Below are positions 1 through 8,035 of a stretch of 64,000 nt of DNA, piece by piece (the stretch's first letter is position 1; each line of letters starts with the position of its first letter). The notes under the pieces were generated by a model. It did no database searches. It was not told the DNA's origin and saw nothing but the letters and a program-made list of their open reading frames with translations. The stretch lies in assembly GCF_965222285.1 (NCBI RefSeq), contig NZ_OZ244942.1, positions 1,240,001-1,304,000 on the forward strand. The letters run 5' to 3'. Position numbers and translations under genes: made by a program. This DNA comes from Tepidicaulis sp002389665. Lineage in GTDB: Bacteria > Pseudomonadota > Alphaproteobacteria > Parvibaculales > Parvibaculaceae.

Positions 1-364
1 CGGCAATCACCTCGTCACGCTCGGCAACCAGCAACGTCAGCACCTGGATGTGCTGCGCGAGCGTGCGGGTCAACGCGCGCAGTTCGGCCATCTCCGCACC
101 GCGCACGGCCCGGAGCTCGGCTTCAAGGGAGCGGACGCGATCCTTCAGTGCTTGAGGAGATGATCGGCGCTGGCGGGCTTCGGCAGCACGAAACTCGGCG
201 AGAAGATCGACCGCGCGGTTCGCCGTTGCCCGGCTGACGCCGGCCTCGCGCGCCAGATTGGAGACGGTGAGCGCGCCGTCGGTGCGCTCGGGCCGACCGT
301 CGAGCAGTCGTGCCATTGCCGCCCTCAATGCCGCCTCGCTCTTCGGACCCGTTCGTGTGGTCAT
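1..364 (-). CDS. TnpC/DUF6262-like transposon accessory protein (partial)
   Basis: An open frame starts at ATG 364-362 and runs off the left window edge without a stop, giving about 121 residues. Its start overlaps the stop of the upstream recombinase gene in a 4-nt ATGA, so it is the fourth cistron of the operon. The N-terminal half (about residues 25-55) reads as a helix-turn-helix of the type LAREAGVSRATANRAVDLL. After about residue 70 there are long charged and leucine-rich helices that look like a coiled coil. In Tn554-type transposons the third gene, tnpC, is a small HTH/coiled-coil protein that influences transposition frequency and orientation, and DUF6262 proteins occupy this position next to recombinase sets. 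The assignment rests on position and architecture. The C-terminus is not in the window. Confidence 0.65.
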   Translation of the reverse strand, partial: MTTRTGPKSEAALRAAMARLLDGRPERTDGALTVSNLAREAGVSRATANRAVDLLAEFRAAEARQRRSSPQALKDRVRSLEAELRAVRGAEMAELRALTRTLAQHIQVLTLLVAERDEVIA

Positions 365-2529
365 GTACCACCATCGATAAGGGGTGCAATCAGCCGGCGC
401 TTGCGCTCGTTGTCCTGCGTAATGGCTGCGCGTTGCAGCAGCGTCAGGCGACCGTCGCTGAGCAAAGCTTCGCCCTCCATGATCGAGGCCTGCCATGGCT
501 TGAGATGGCGCGCGGTCAAACAGGCGTTCGGGCAGCGATCGGGGCTGCATCGGGACAAGGCCGGCGCCGCCCGCTCGGAATCCGGCGCTTCTGTAAGGCA
601 GAGCGCGGTCGCGGCTTCGAACAGGCAATCGTTGAGAAAGCCGACGTGCAAGGTTCGACCGAGATGGGCGAGCATCGTGCGCAACCGCTTGCGGTCCACG
701 ATCCGGCCGGGCAGATCGCCAAGCTCGTCCTGCACACGCGCGAACTCGCGTCGCAATCGCGTGGCACCGGGTCCCGCCGGACCGTCATGATGAAGAAACG
801 CTTCGTAATGAGCAACGATGTCGTCGAGCTGACCGAGCGCGCGTTCACGCTCGACCGCCAAGCGAAAATCGCCATGGGCCGAGCCCGCATAGCCTTCGAA
901 CATGGCGACGGAAGCATGCTTGTATTGAATCTTGCCTGCGATCGTGCCGAACGGCCGGTTGGCGATGTACCACGCGATCGTGCGGCGAAGCTGCCGGGTC
1001 GTGAACTTCCAGGGCTCATCCGCGATCCGAGGAATGACCGGTTCGTTGCCAGAACGCGCATCGAGACCTTCGCGGAGAAGATTAAGCGTCGGCGTCGCAC
1101 CAATGCCGAGATGATCAGCACTCCAGGGCCAGTCCTTTAGCGCCACCCAGAGGGACGATAGTCCCTTCTCTCGACGATTACGAGCCGAGAGAACCTCCAT
1201 CACCGCAACGGCGCGGGCGACAGGTTCGATCGTGATCCAGTCAGCCGTCACGCCGCGGGCACCCTGGCGCTTGTAGACGGTGCCGCGCACGCGGTAGCGT
1301 TCGATCAATCCGTCGGCGCTGCGCTCTGCCGACACGCAGCCCGGCTGCATGGCCTGCACCTCGCTGTCGCGCATCCCAGTGAGGTAAGCGCAGATGACGT
1401 AGCAGGCGCCCTGCAGCATGCGTTCCTCTCGCGCAAGACTCAGGCCGTCGAAGCGTTCGCGCCACGGCAGGCCAGTGTCCGGATCGATGGAGATCGGCGT
1501 ATCGAGACCGCCGACCTCGGTCCCGAGCTCGGCCGCCGCCTGATCGATCAGCCGTGCGGTCTGTTTGGACTGGCTGATGCGGCCGCTCTCGCGAGCGCCT
1601 ACGTGCAGGCGCATCAGGTGAAGATTGTACGGAGGGCTCTCATCGCCGGTTTGCGGGTCGATGCGGCGGGCGACATTGGGCGCGCGCTCCCAGATCGGTA
1701 CGCCTCGGCCGGCCATCCGGCGCGCCTCGAGCCATTTGGCCATCCGCGCTCGATAAGTCTCGGCGACTGCCTGTCCGGCCTGCGCGTCCTGCGCCATCAG
1801 TTGCTCGCAACGGGCTTCGAGCGCATCAAGCTCTACTCGCGCGGCGAGGATATCCGGTGCAAAGACCTCGACGTATTTGAGCGACCAGCGCAGCATGGCG
1901 CCGATGATCGGTTCGGGAATACGCGGCGTAGCATTCTCGGCGGGTGCCGGCGGCCGCTTGGCGACATGGTGAGCCGCACGCCCACGCCACGGCAGAAAGC
2001 TGATGCCACCACCCGTGAGCCATGGCGACAGATGATGCAGGTCGATCGGCACCTCGACATACTTCACTGTCTCGTGCGGTGTTCGCCGGCCGCCGTCACC
2101 AGCATGCGCCAGATAAGAGTCGAGCAAAGGCTGGTCGATCCGGCGCAGATCGACGGCGCCAACGTGCGCGATGAGGAACGCCGCGAAATGCTGGATGTAG
2201 CGCAGCAGCCGGATCGCCCAAGCGACACCACATGGCGCCCGGTATCCCGGCACATGGATGCGCAGGCGCGTGAGCACATACTCCTTGGCGAGCCGCCGCG
2301 TCACAGGATCGATGATAGGAGCGAAATTGAGCCGGTAATTGCTGTAGCGGGCGTTCACCCGGAAGATGGCAGCCCCCAAATCCCAGTAGTCATCGCCAAA
2401 GCGCGGGAACTGCGCTCGGTCGGCATCCTCCCTGACCGGAATGCCGGCAAGCACGGGCTCGTCGTCACCATAGATGGCCGATGGAAGCGTTGCGCGCTCC
2501 ATCAAGGCGTTGTTGACGGCGGACATCAT
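361..2529 (-). CDS. Tyrosine recombinase, third of a Tn554-like set
   Basis: This 722-residue protein carries the catalytic core of a phage-integrase-type recombinase. Box I is TGMRDSE with Arg387. A box II element QLRRT follows, with Thr-Arg in place of the usual His. A C-terminal KHASVAMFEGYAG segment carries the likely nucleophile Tyr547. The protein continues past the tyrosine with a cysteine cluster (CSPDRCPNAC) that may bind zinc. It is far longer than a standard 300-400 residue integrase, as expected for the large recombinases of Tn554-type transposons. The start overlaps the preceding recombinase stop by ATGA, and the stop overlaps the next cistron in the same way, so the four genes are probably translationally coupled. 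It would act in DNA strand exchange with its two partners. Confidence 0.85.
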   Translation of the reverse strand: MMSAVNNALMERATLPSAIYGDDEPVLAGIPVREDADRAQFPRFGDDYWDLGAAIFRVNARYSNYRLNFAPIIDPVTRRLAKEYVLTRLRIHVPGYRAPCGVAWAIRLLRYIQHFAAFLIAHVGAVDLRRIDQPLLDSYLAHAGDGGRRTPHETVKYVEVPIDLHHLSPWLTGGGISFLPWRGRAAHHVAKRPPAPAENATPRIPEPIIGAMLRWSLKYVEVFAPDILAARVELDALEARCEQLMAQDAQAGQAVAETYRARMAKWLEARRMAGRGVPIWERAPNVARRIDPQTGDESPPYNLHLMRLHVGARESGRISQSKQTARLIDQAAAELGTEVGGLDTPISIDPDTGLPWRERFDGLSLAREERMLQGACYVICAYLTGMRDSEVQAMQPGCVSAERSADGLIERYRVRGTVYKRQGARGVTADWITIEPVARAVAVMEVLSARNRREKGLSSLWVALKDWPWSADHLGIGATPTLNLLREGLDARSGNEPVIPRIADEPWKFTTRQLRRTIAWYIANRPFGTIAGKIQYKHASVAMFEGYAGSAHGDFRLAVERERALGQLDDIVAHYEAFLHHDGPAGPGATRLRREFARVQDELGDLPGRIVDRKRLRTMLAHLGRTLHVGFLNDCLFEAATALCLTEAPDSERAAPALSRCSPDRCPNACLTARHLKPWQASIMEGEALLSDGRLTLLQRAAITQDNERKRRLIAPLIDGGT

Positions 2530-4367
2530 GGTGCTCCAGCTTCGGGTGGCAGGTAAATGAGCGTCGGGTCCGATGCCGCGAGCTGGCCGGCCTGTTCGAT
2601 CTCGGCCGCACTGAACCGCGGCAAAATCTGATCGGCGATCCGCCCATGAACGCGGCCGAACTTGGCGATCCAGTCGGCTTCACTGAGCGACTGTCGTTGC
2701 GCCCGGATGAAGCCGAGAAACGACAAAAGCGCTGGCAGCTTGCGTGCGGTGATCACTGCATTGCCGCATTCGAGGCACCCCCAGAATGGTGACGGACAAG
2801 CGTCCCCTTCGGCGCCAAACGGGCCCTTGTAGAAACCACCGCAACTAGCGAGCCAGACATCCTGCTCGCCGCTGAACAGCTCATTGATCGCGGCACGCCC
2901 GGAAACCGGCAGACCTATGGCCTCGTCCGGATCGGCTCGAATGGCCGCCTCATCTTCTGATGAGAGGACGCACGGATGCAGGGCGGCGTCGAGCGCGTCC
3001 CCCATGGCGTCGGCGATGGCGGCTTCGTGGATATGGCGAAGCGCGGGGATATCGGCGTAGTGATTGGCCGCAACGGCCACGCTGTGGCCGACCGCAAAGC
3101 GGTCGAGTTGACCGCCGGTTTGCCGATACCATGCTGCTTTATGCGTCTTGCGCAGGCGTGTCAGGTTGAGCCGGAGAGGCTTCCCCTCTTCATCGCGAAT
3201 ACGATGTCGCTCGGTCCATGAGGCGACGAGTTCCCTCGTGGCGAGGACGCGCGGGGTCAACCGCCCCCAGGCGAAGTGAACCCAGAGCGTGACGGCGGCA
3301 AGCCGGCCTCGCGCCGGAGCGGTCCATTGCAGCACCTTACGGATCAGGCCGCCCGGTGTCGATGAAGCTCCATCACGCACGCGCAACCGCTTCCACTCGG
3401 CACCGCGCGCCCGCCGCTTACAATACTCGATCTCGACATAGCCGCCTGCAGGGTTCTTCAGGCAATCCGCCCGCAACTCCTTGATCGCTTCGATCTCCAG
3501 CCCGGTATCGAGCGACAGCAGAACCATCAGCGGCACGAGATCGGCGGCGAGCAGATACCTGCGGCCATGCAGATCGTGGACCAAGCGATCGTTCGGCAAG
3601 CCACTCTCGCGGCGAAGCGTGTAGAGCTGCTTGAAGATAGGATGCCGGTGGCCAATGACGCCTTCGGCGTCGACTACAACCATCGCGCGTTCGTGCGCAA
3701 CCTGCAAAGCGTTGGTCCGATCGGCATCCTTGAGCGTCGAAATGCGATCCGTCTCGGCAAAGCGACCCATAAGTGCGGTGAGATCGGCGCGAGCAGCATT
3801 CCGCAATGCTGTGGCGATGGGATCGCCATAAGCATCACGTGGCAGGGCACGGACGCCTGGTCGATCGCTCGTGTACATCAGCCGCCGCGAGGCATCGGGT
3901 GGCAGACAACCCGGCTCGGCGGCCTCGGCGAGCCGGAACAGATTGAGCACCTTGCTCATGCGGTGAAGCCGATGATTGGGATGCAGACCACTCTCGTCCA
4001 TCCAAGCATCGAATCCGTCGATGCAAGCTGCGCTTACATCTGAGATGCGAATGACGCGGGGCTTTGTGGAATCGAGATAGCGCCAGAAGAACTTGAGTGC
4101 GTTGGCATAAGCTGCCGCGGTCGAAACCGAGCCGGCCGGGCCGCCGACCTGACAAGCGCGCCAGAGCGCGCCCGCAAGCGGTTGGGCCAACACCTTGCGG
4201 CCAGACAGCGCGGTCAGATCGATCGTAATACTGCGATCCGCGAGGGTGACGGTGAATCGGAGCGATGCGATGGCGATGGCGGCTTCGCCCTCGGGATCAG
4301 GCAACGCCTCAGGAAACAGTGCGCGGCGTCCCGGCCGGCACACCGGCCTAGCTGTCAGATCGGTCAT
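2526..4367 (-). CDS. Tyrosine recombinase-like protein, second of the set (TnpB-like)
   Basis: This 613-residue protein has the overall layout of TnpB-type recombinases: an N-terminal SAM-like region with an FFWRYLDST-like helix at about residues 90-100, then a C-terminal catalytic-type fold. The box I position reads DTGLEIEA, so the first catalytic arginine is replaced by Glu291. Box II reads TRLRKTH, and the segment VGHSVAVAANHYADIP keeps the final His and Tyr437. A C-terminal CPSPFWGCLECGN motif suggests a zinc site. The missing Arg suggests a structural or regulatory subunit in the recombinase complex rather than an independent catalyst; this is an inference. Both ends overlap neighbouring cistrons by ATGA. 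Confidence 0.8.
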   Translation of the reverse strand: MTDLTARPVCRPGRRALFPEALPDPEGEAAIAIASLRFTVTLADRSITIDLTALSGRKVLAQPLAGALWRACQVGGPAGSVSTAAAYANALKFFWRYLDSTKPRVIRISDVSAACIDGFDAWMDESGLHPNHRLHRMSKVLNLFRLAEAAEPGCLPPDASRRLMYTSDRPGVRALPRDAYGDPIATALRNAARADLTALMGRFAETDRISTLKDADRTNALQVAHERAMVVVDAEGVIGHRHPIFKQLYTLRRESGLPNDRLVHDLHGRRYLLAADLVPLMVLLSLDTGLEIEAIKELRADCLKNPAGGYVEIEYCKRRARGAEWKRLRVRDGASSTPGGLIRKVLQWTAPARGRLAAVTLWVHFAWGRLTPRVLATRELVASWTERHRIRDEEGKPLRLNLTRLRKTHKAAWYRQTGGQLDRFAVGHSVAVAANHYADIPALRHIHEAAIADAMGDALDAALHPCVLSSEDEAAIRADPDEAIGLPVSGRAAINELFSGEQDVWLASCGGFYKGPFGAEGDACPSPFWGCLECGNAVITARKLPALLSFLGFIRAQRQSLSEADWIAKFGRVHGRIADQILPRFSAAEIEQAGQLAASDPTLIYLPPEAGAP

Positions 4368-5794
4368 TGCGCGTCACCGGCCGCATCTTCGGCCCAGCGA
4401 TCAGCGGCCGCGTCGACCAGTTCCTGCGCCTCGGCAAGACTGTCGAGATAGACGTAGGTGCTGGTCACGCTGGCGTGGCCTAACAGGTGCTGGAGCTTCT
4501 GCAGCGGATCCCCGAGAATCCGGCGGTAGGCTGCGCCATGCCGATCCTGCGGATCGAACACCATCCCGATTTGCTCACGGATCAGCATGGAAAGCATGTT
4601 GACGGCGAAGGTGTGCCGCAGCGTGTGTGGCGTCACGTTAACGTCGATGCCGAAACGGCTGCAGCGCGCGCAGGCGCGGCCGAAGGCCGCCTCCCAGGTT
4701 GCTGACGGGACGGGCTCGCCGCCTTCCGTTAGCCAAAGGAGGGCATGCTGCGCCTTGCCGGGCGCGCCGGTCAACGCACGGTCGCGCTCGCCCGGCGTCA
4801 GCCGGTCGACGCGGACCCGCTTGCCCATCGCGTCGACGACCTTCTCGCCATCCGGCGTCAACCAAAGCGGATTGGACACGATCGGTTCTGACCTGGCTGC
4901 CGAGATCGCGCGTTCAAGATCGATGTAGTCGTTGATGAGCCTCAAAACCCGGCGGGGAATGCGAATGCGGCGCGGTCGTCCGCCCTTGGCGACCGCGCCG
5001 GGAAGGTCAAACGGGAGCGAGCGCATGCCGGAGTCCGCCTTGCGCGGAAGATCGGCGAGTAACAGGCTGCGGCCCTCGGACAACCGCAGACCGGTCGTGA
5101 CCAGGAGTTCGGCGAACAGCGCGTTGCGCTCGCCATTGCGGCCGCGCCAGGTCGGGTCTTCGGCACCGTCAGGCAGCCTTCCCCGCAAGCCCACGTCGCG
5201 AAACAGCAGATAGCTGCCAAGATCGACGAAACGCATATCGTGCCGCCGCGCGGCACGTTCGCGCGAGCGGTTCGCCGTCACGGCCAACAACGCGCGAGTC
5301 CCCGCCGTCCTGCGAAGGGTCACGCTGTAGCTGAAGGGCGAGAACGCCATGATCCCTTCTTCGACGGCCCACCGATAGAGCTTATCGAACGCCGCAACGC
5401 TCCGATTCCAGCTCGCCGCCGAGATGCGATAGGGAGCCGCCGATAGCCGCCGGGCCCGATGGAACGCCAGAACGTCATGACGGTCGGCCTGCCAGACTGT
5501 CTTCCCGCCGCGCCGCTCACAAAGAAAGCGGGCCCAGACCAGAATGTCCCGCGCGTAGGAGCGCCAGGTGTTCGGCGAGCGCGCGCCCATACCTGGGCAG
5601 GCGCGGAAGAACCGATTGAGATGGAGATCGTAGCTCCCGTCATCCATTAGAATGAACGGCATGCCGTCAATCAGCCCGGCGCGCTCGCCAACGTCGAGCG
5701 CGCCGGGCGCGATCCTCACTGCAAGGCCATCAATGGAAAGCGGACGCGACAGCGCGTCAAGGTTCGTAAAATACAATTGCACGCACACACCCAA
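4364..5794 (-). CDS. Tyrosine recombinase, first of the set (TnpA-like)
   Basis: This 476-residue protein is a complete tyrosine site-specific recombinase. The N-terminal core-binding domain (about 65-180) is followed by box I TGLRLSE with Arg237, box II HTLRHTF with His390 and Arg393, and LGHASVTSTYVYLD with His440 and the probable nucleophile Tyr449. All catalytic positions are intact. It is the promoter-proximal gene of a four-cistron minus-strand operon. The three recombinases in tandem resemble both Tn554 and recombinase-in-trio (RIT) elements. The large second and third proteins and the small HTH/coiled-coil fourth gene favour Tn554. The start at 5794 is the most upstream ATG; a later Met is possible. 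Confidence 0.88.
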   Translation of the reverse strand: MGVCVQLYFTNLDALSRPLSIDGLAVRIAPGALDVGERAGLIDGMPFILMDDGSYDLHLNRFFRACPGMGARSPNTWRSYARDILVWARFLCERRGGKTVWQADRHDVLAFHRARRLSAAPYRISAASWNRSVAAFDKLYRWAVEEGIMAFSPFSYSVTLRRTAGTRALLAVTANRSRERAARRHDMRFVDLGSYLLFRDVGLRGRLPDGAEDPTWRGRNGERNALFAELLVTTGLRLSEGRSLLLADLPRKADSGMRSLPFDLPGAVAKGGRPRRIRIPRRVLRLINDYIDLERAISAARSEPIVSNPLWLTPDGEKVVDAMGKRVRVDRLTPGERDRALTGAPGKAQHALLWLTEGGEPVPSATWEAAFGRACARCSRFGIDVNVTPHTLRHTFAVNMLSMLIREQIGMVFDPQDRHGAAYRRILGDPLQKLQHLLGHASVTSTYVYLDSLAEAQELVDAAADRWAEDAAGDAQ

Positions 5795-5831
5795 GCGGAG
5801 CGCCTTCGGCGCGACTCTTTTTGTTTAGATT

Positions 5832-5899
5832 GCGAGGGGTTCCCCTCGCGCTCTCCCGCTCGCCGCGTGGCAGGGGTGCAGGACTTTGCCTGCACCCCT
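5832..5899. repeat. Two adjacent perfect hairpins upstream of the recombinase operon
   Basis: Positions 5832-5839 (GCGAGGGG) pair with 5842-5849 across a 2-nt gap. Positions 5872-5882 (AGGGGTGCAGG) pair with 5889-5899 across the 6-nt loop ACTTTG. They lie in the leader of the recombinase operon and could be regulatory RNA structures, recombinase arm-binding sites near the transposon end, or a terminator for incoming transcription. Neither is followed by a clear T tract in either direction. Confidence 0.5.
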
Positions 5900-6039
5900 T
5901 GACAAGTTTGTGGAGTCGCCGCCGCGTCAAGCGTTGTCCTCGCTTACGCTGCGGGAACGCTTGACCCGGACGTCTGAAGAGCTTCACCGCAGCACCGGTG
6001 ACGCGGCTCCATGCCTGATTCTGAGACAGGATCACAGAG

Positions 6040-6450
6040 TCAAGATAAGGCCCGATTGGACGTCAGGCCATATTGCAGGTTGATGGCGGCGAGCGGCGCC
6101 GGGAGTTGGCGCAGATAGGCGGCCGGCGCGCCGACCAGGCCGGCCAGTTGGCCGAAGCTCCAATGGGTCGGGGCGATAGGCGTATCCGTGCCGGGAAGGA
6201 TCAACGCCAGGCGTTCCGGGTCGCGGCGGTTCGCCTCCACATGGATGAGTGCGCTTTCCACGACACGCGTCCGGCTGCGGTCGGCCCGGTCGCGAACGGA
6301 ATGCGCCAGCTCGGACAGAGATAGATAGCGCTCATCCGCTGGCCGGGAGAACCATTCGGACGAGACGCGGCCGATCTGCTCGCCACGGCTGACATCGACC
6401 TTGTAACCGCCACGCGCATCACTGCGCGCATCGAGGACCTGTATGTTCAT
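6040..6450 (-). pseudogene. DUF932 family protein, 3'-truncated
   Basis: Translation from ATG 6450 (preceded by GTGGAG at a 9-nt spacing) gives 136 residues opening MNIQVLDARSDARGGYKVDV and reaching AINLQYGLTSNRALS before a stop. I recognise this as the N-terminal part of the DUF932 proteins carried by alphaproteobacterial plasmids and integrative conjugative elements, which normally run to about 350-400 residues. The family-like sequence ends at about position 6055 and the last residues are not typical, so the 3' part was removed or displaced, most simply by insertion of the recombinase element just to the left. It marks the local backbone as an integrative-element remnant. Confidence 0.7.
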
Positions 6451-6972
6451 GGGACCAATCTCCACGACGGGCACCGGAAGCTCTCTCCCAGCTCTCAACC
6501 CGTCACGGAAAACCGGTCCGCACTCTCACTCTCAGGGGGCGTTGCGGGGTCTCCCCGCAGAAGGGGTCGACCGAGACAAAGGCTCGGCCGCCGGGGAATG
6601 CTTTCCCCTCAAGGTCATCTCTGGAAGCCTCGACGGCCCACAACTAGGACATCGGCCGCGCGATCAGCTCCCGCAGGGGCCGCAAGCACCCCGTTGAATC
6701 CCCAGGATGGGTTCGATATAAAGTTCCTGTTTTGTTCCTGCGTTGATTGAGGGAAGCACAGCCGGTCGAGATGTCGCCCACACTGGTCTGGCCGGCTGGG
6801 CGGCTGAGCTTCGCATCCCACGGGTCGAAAGAATGGTTAGGAAACTCTGTGGTAGAGAGGAAACGGTGGCGCTTTTGGCCTGATTCCGATAGCGTTGGCG
6901 AAGCAAGCGAGAGCCAAAAGCATCTGAGCAGGCAACAGTATAGCGAGGCCCAACCAAAGAAAGGAGGCGAGC
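6451..6972. other. Non-coding region between DUF932 remnant and ietA
   Basis: I see no convincing gene here. The left part is the leader of the DUF932 gene and contains a small hairpin (GCGGGG 6544-6549 with CCCCGC 6553-6558). The right part is the promoter and leader region of the ATPase gene. An inverted repeat GCTTTTGGC (6871-6879) / GCCAAAAGC (6913-6921) could be an operator or RNA structure. A strong ribosome binding site AAAGGAGG lies just before ATG 6973. Confidence 0.5.
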
Positions 6973-7983
6973 ATGTCGACTAAGCAAATTCTCGCACTCC
7001 TGAACTCGCATATCGACGGGGATGAGGACCAGCTCCTGTCGATCGCCTTGCAGATCGCCGCTCAGGAAGCTCGCCAGGGCCGTGCGGATGACGCTGAGAA
7101 GCTGAAACGGCTTGTCCAGAAGGCACGTGATCAGCGAGGGACCGGCAAACCTGCCGGCGGACAGACCCCGATCCCGCTCGCCCGGCCGCGCGGCGAATTG
7201 CAGGGCCTCGTCGAGAGCGCCTATCCCAAGGTTGCGCTCTCGAGCATGGTGCTCTCCGATGAAATTGCCAAGCGGCTGGGCCGTGTCGTCCGCCAGCAGC
7301 AGGAGCGTGCGACCCTGCGTGAGCACGGACAGACCCCCGCCACGCACATGCTCCTTGTTGGCCCGCCCGGAACGGGCAAGACGATGACGGCCTCGGCCTT
7401 GGCCGGCGAACTGCGGCTGCCGCTGTTCACGGTCCGGCTCGAATCGCTGTTCAGCCGGTTTTTCGGCGAGACCGCCGGCAAGCTGCGCTTGCTCTTCGAC
7501 CAGATTGCGCAGACCCGCGGCGTCTATCTACTTGATGAGTTCGACGCGATCGGCTCTCGCCGAGGCCACCCGAACGATGTCGGCGAAATACGACGGGTTC
7601 TGAATTCGGTGCTGGCCTTCATGGAGGAGCCAAATTCAACCGACAGTCTCGTGCTGGCCGCGACCAATCATGTCGAGATCCTGGACGAAGCTCTGGCGCG
7701 TCGTTTCGACGAAGTGGTCGAATATACATTGCCAGACGCGACGTCAGCGCGGGCCATCGTTGAACGTCGGCTTGGCAAGTTCAAGTTCGCGTCGACGGTA
7801 TGGCCCGGCATTGAAAGCGTGCTCGAAGGCCTGAGCCAGGGCGAGTTGGTCCGCGCGGCCGATGCCGTCGTCAAGGACGCCATCCTGGAAGGCGCCTCGA
7901 AGGTATCGCCCGATGCCTTGCGTGACGCGCTCCAAAATCGACAGACTTTGAAGGGCAAGTTCCGTCGCCAACCCGGCCGTTAG
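6973..7983 (+). CDS. ietA: AAA+ ATPase of an IetAS-type defence pair
   Basis: This 336-residue AAA+ ATPase has Walker A GPPGTGKT at residues 130-137, Walker B YLLDEFDA near 187-193, a sensor-like AATNH segment and an ALARRFDE arginine-finger region. The N-terminal 100 residues are a helical extension of unknown role. The gene starts behind a strong AAAGGAGG site and is followed after 52 bp by a subtilisin-like protease gene. An AAA+ ATPase paired with an S8 protease matches IetAS, first described as a plasmid-stability locus on a Ti plasmid and later listed among anti-phage systems. By analogy the ATPase probably restrains or triggers the protease. The ATPase call is direct; the system call comes from pairing, domain content and island context. 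Confidence 0.8.
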   Translation: MSTKQILALLNSHIDGDEDQLLSIALQIAAQEARQGRADDAEKLKRLVQKARDQRGTGKPAGGQTPIPLARPRGELQGLVESAYPKVALSSMVLSDEIAKRLGRVVRQQQERATLREHGQTPATHMLLVGPPGTGKTMTASALAGELRLPLFTVRLESLFSRFFGETAGKLRLLFDQIAQTRGVYLLDEFDAIGSRRGHPNDVGEIRRVLNSVLAFMEEPNSTDSLVLAATNHVEILDEALARRFDEVVEYTLPDATSARAIVERRLGKFKFASTVWPGIESVLEGLSQGELVRAADAVVKDAILEGASKVSPDALRDALQNRQTLKGKFRRQPGR

Positions 7984-8035
7984 GCAGGCTCCGCCGAACG
8001 GATCGAACGGAACGCGAATGAAGAAGTAGGAGCCT

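Noticed and set aside
1..5794. Recombinase-in-trio (RIT) element as the sole explanation
   Set aside because: The sizes of the second and third proteins and the fourth HTH/coiled-coil cistron fit Tn554-type elements better; RIT relation is kept only as an alternative.
6664..7347. A 227-codon minus-strand frame overlapping the start of ietA
   Set aside because: It covers the ribosome binding site and Walker A region of a clear ATPase gene and has no domain signal.
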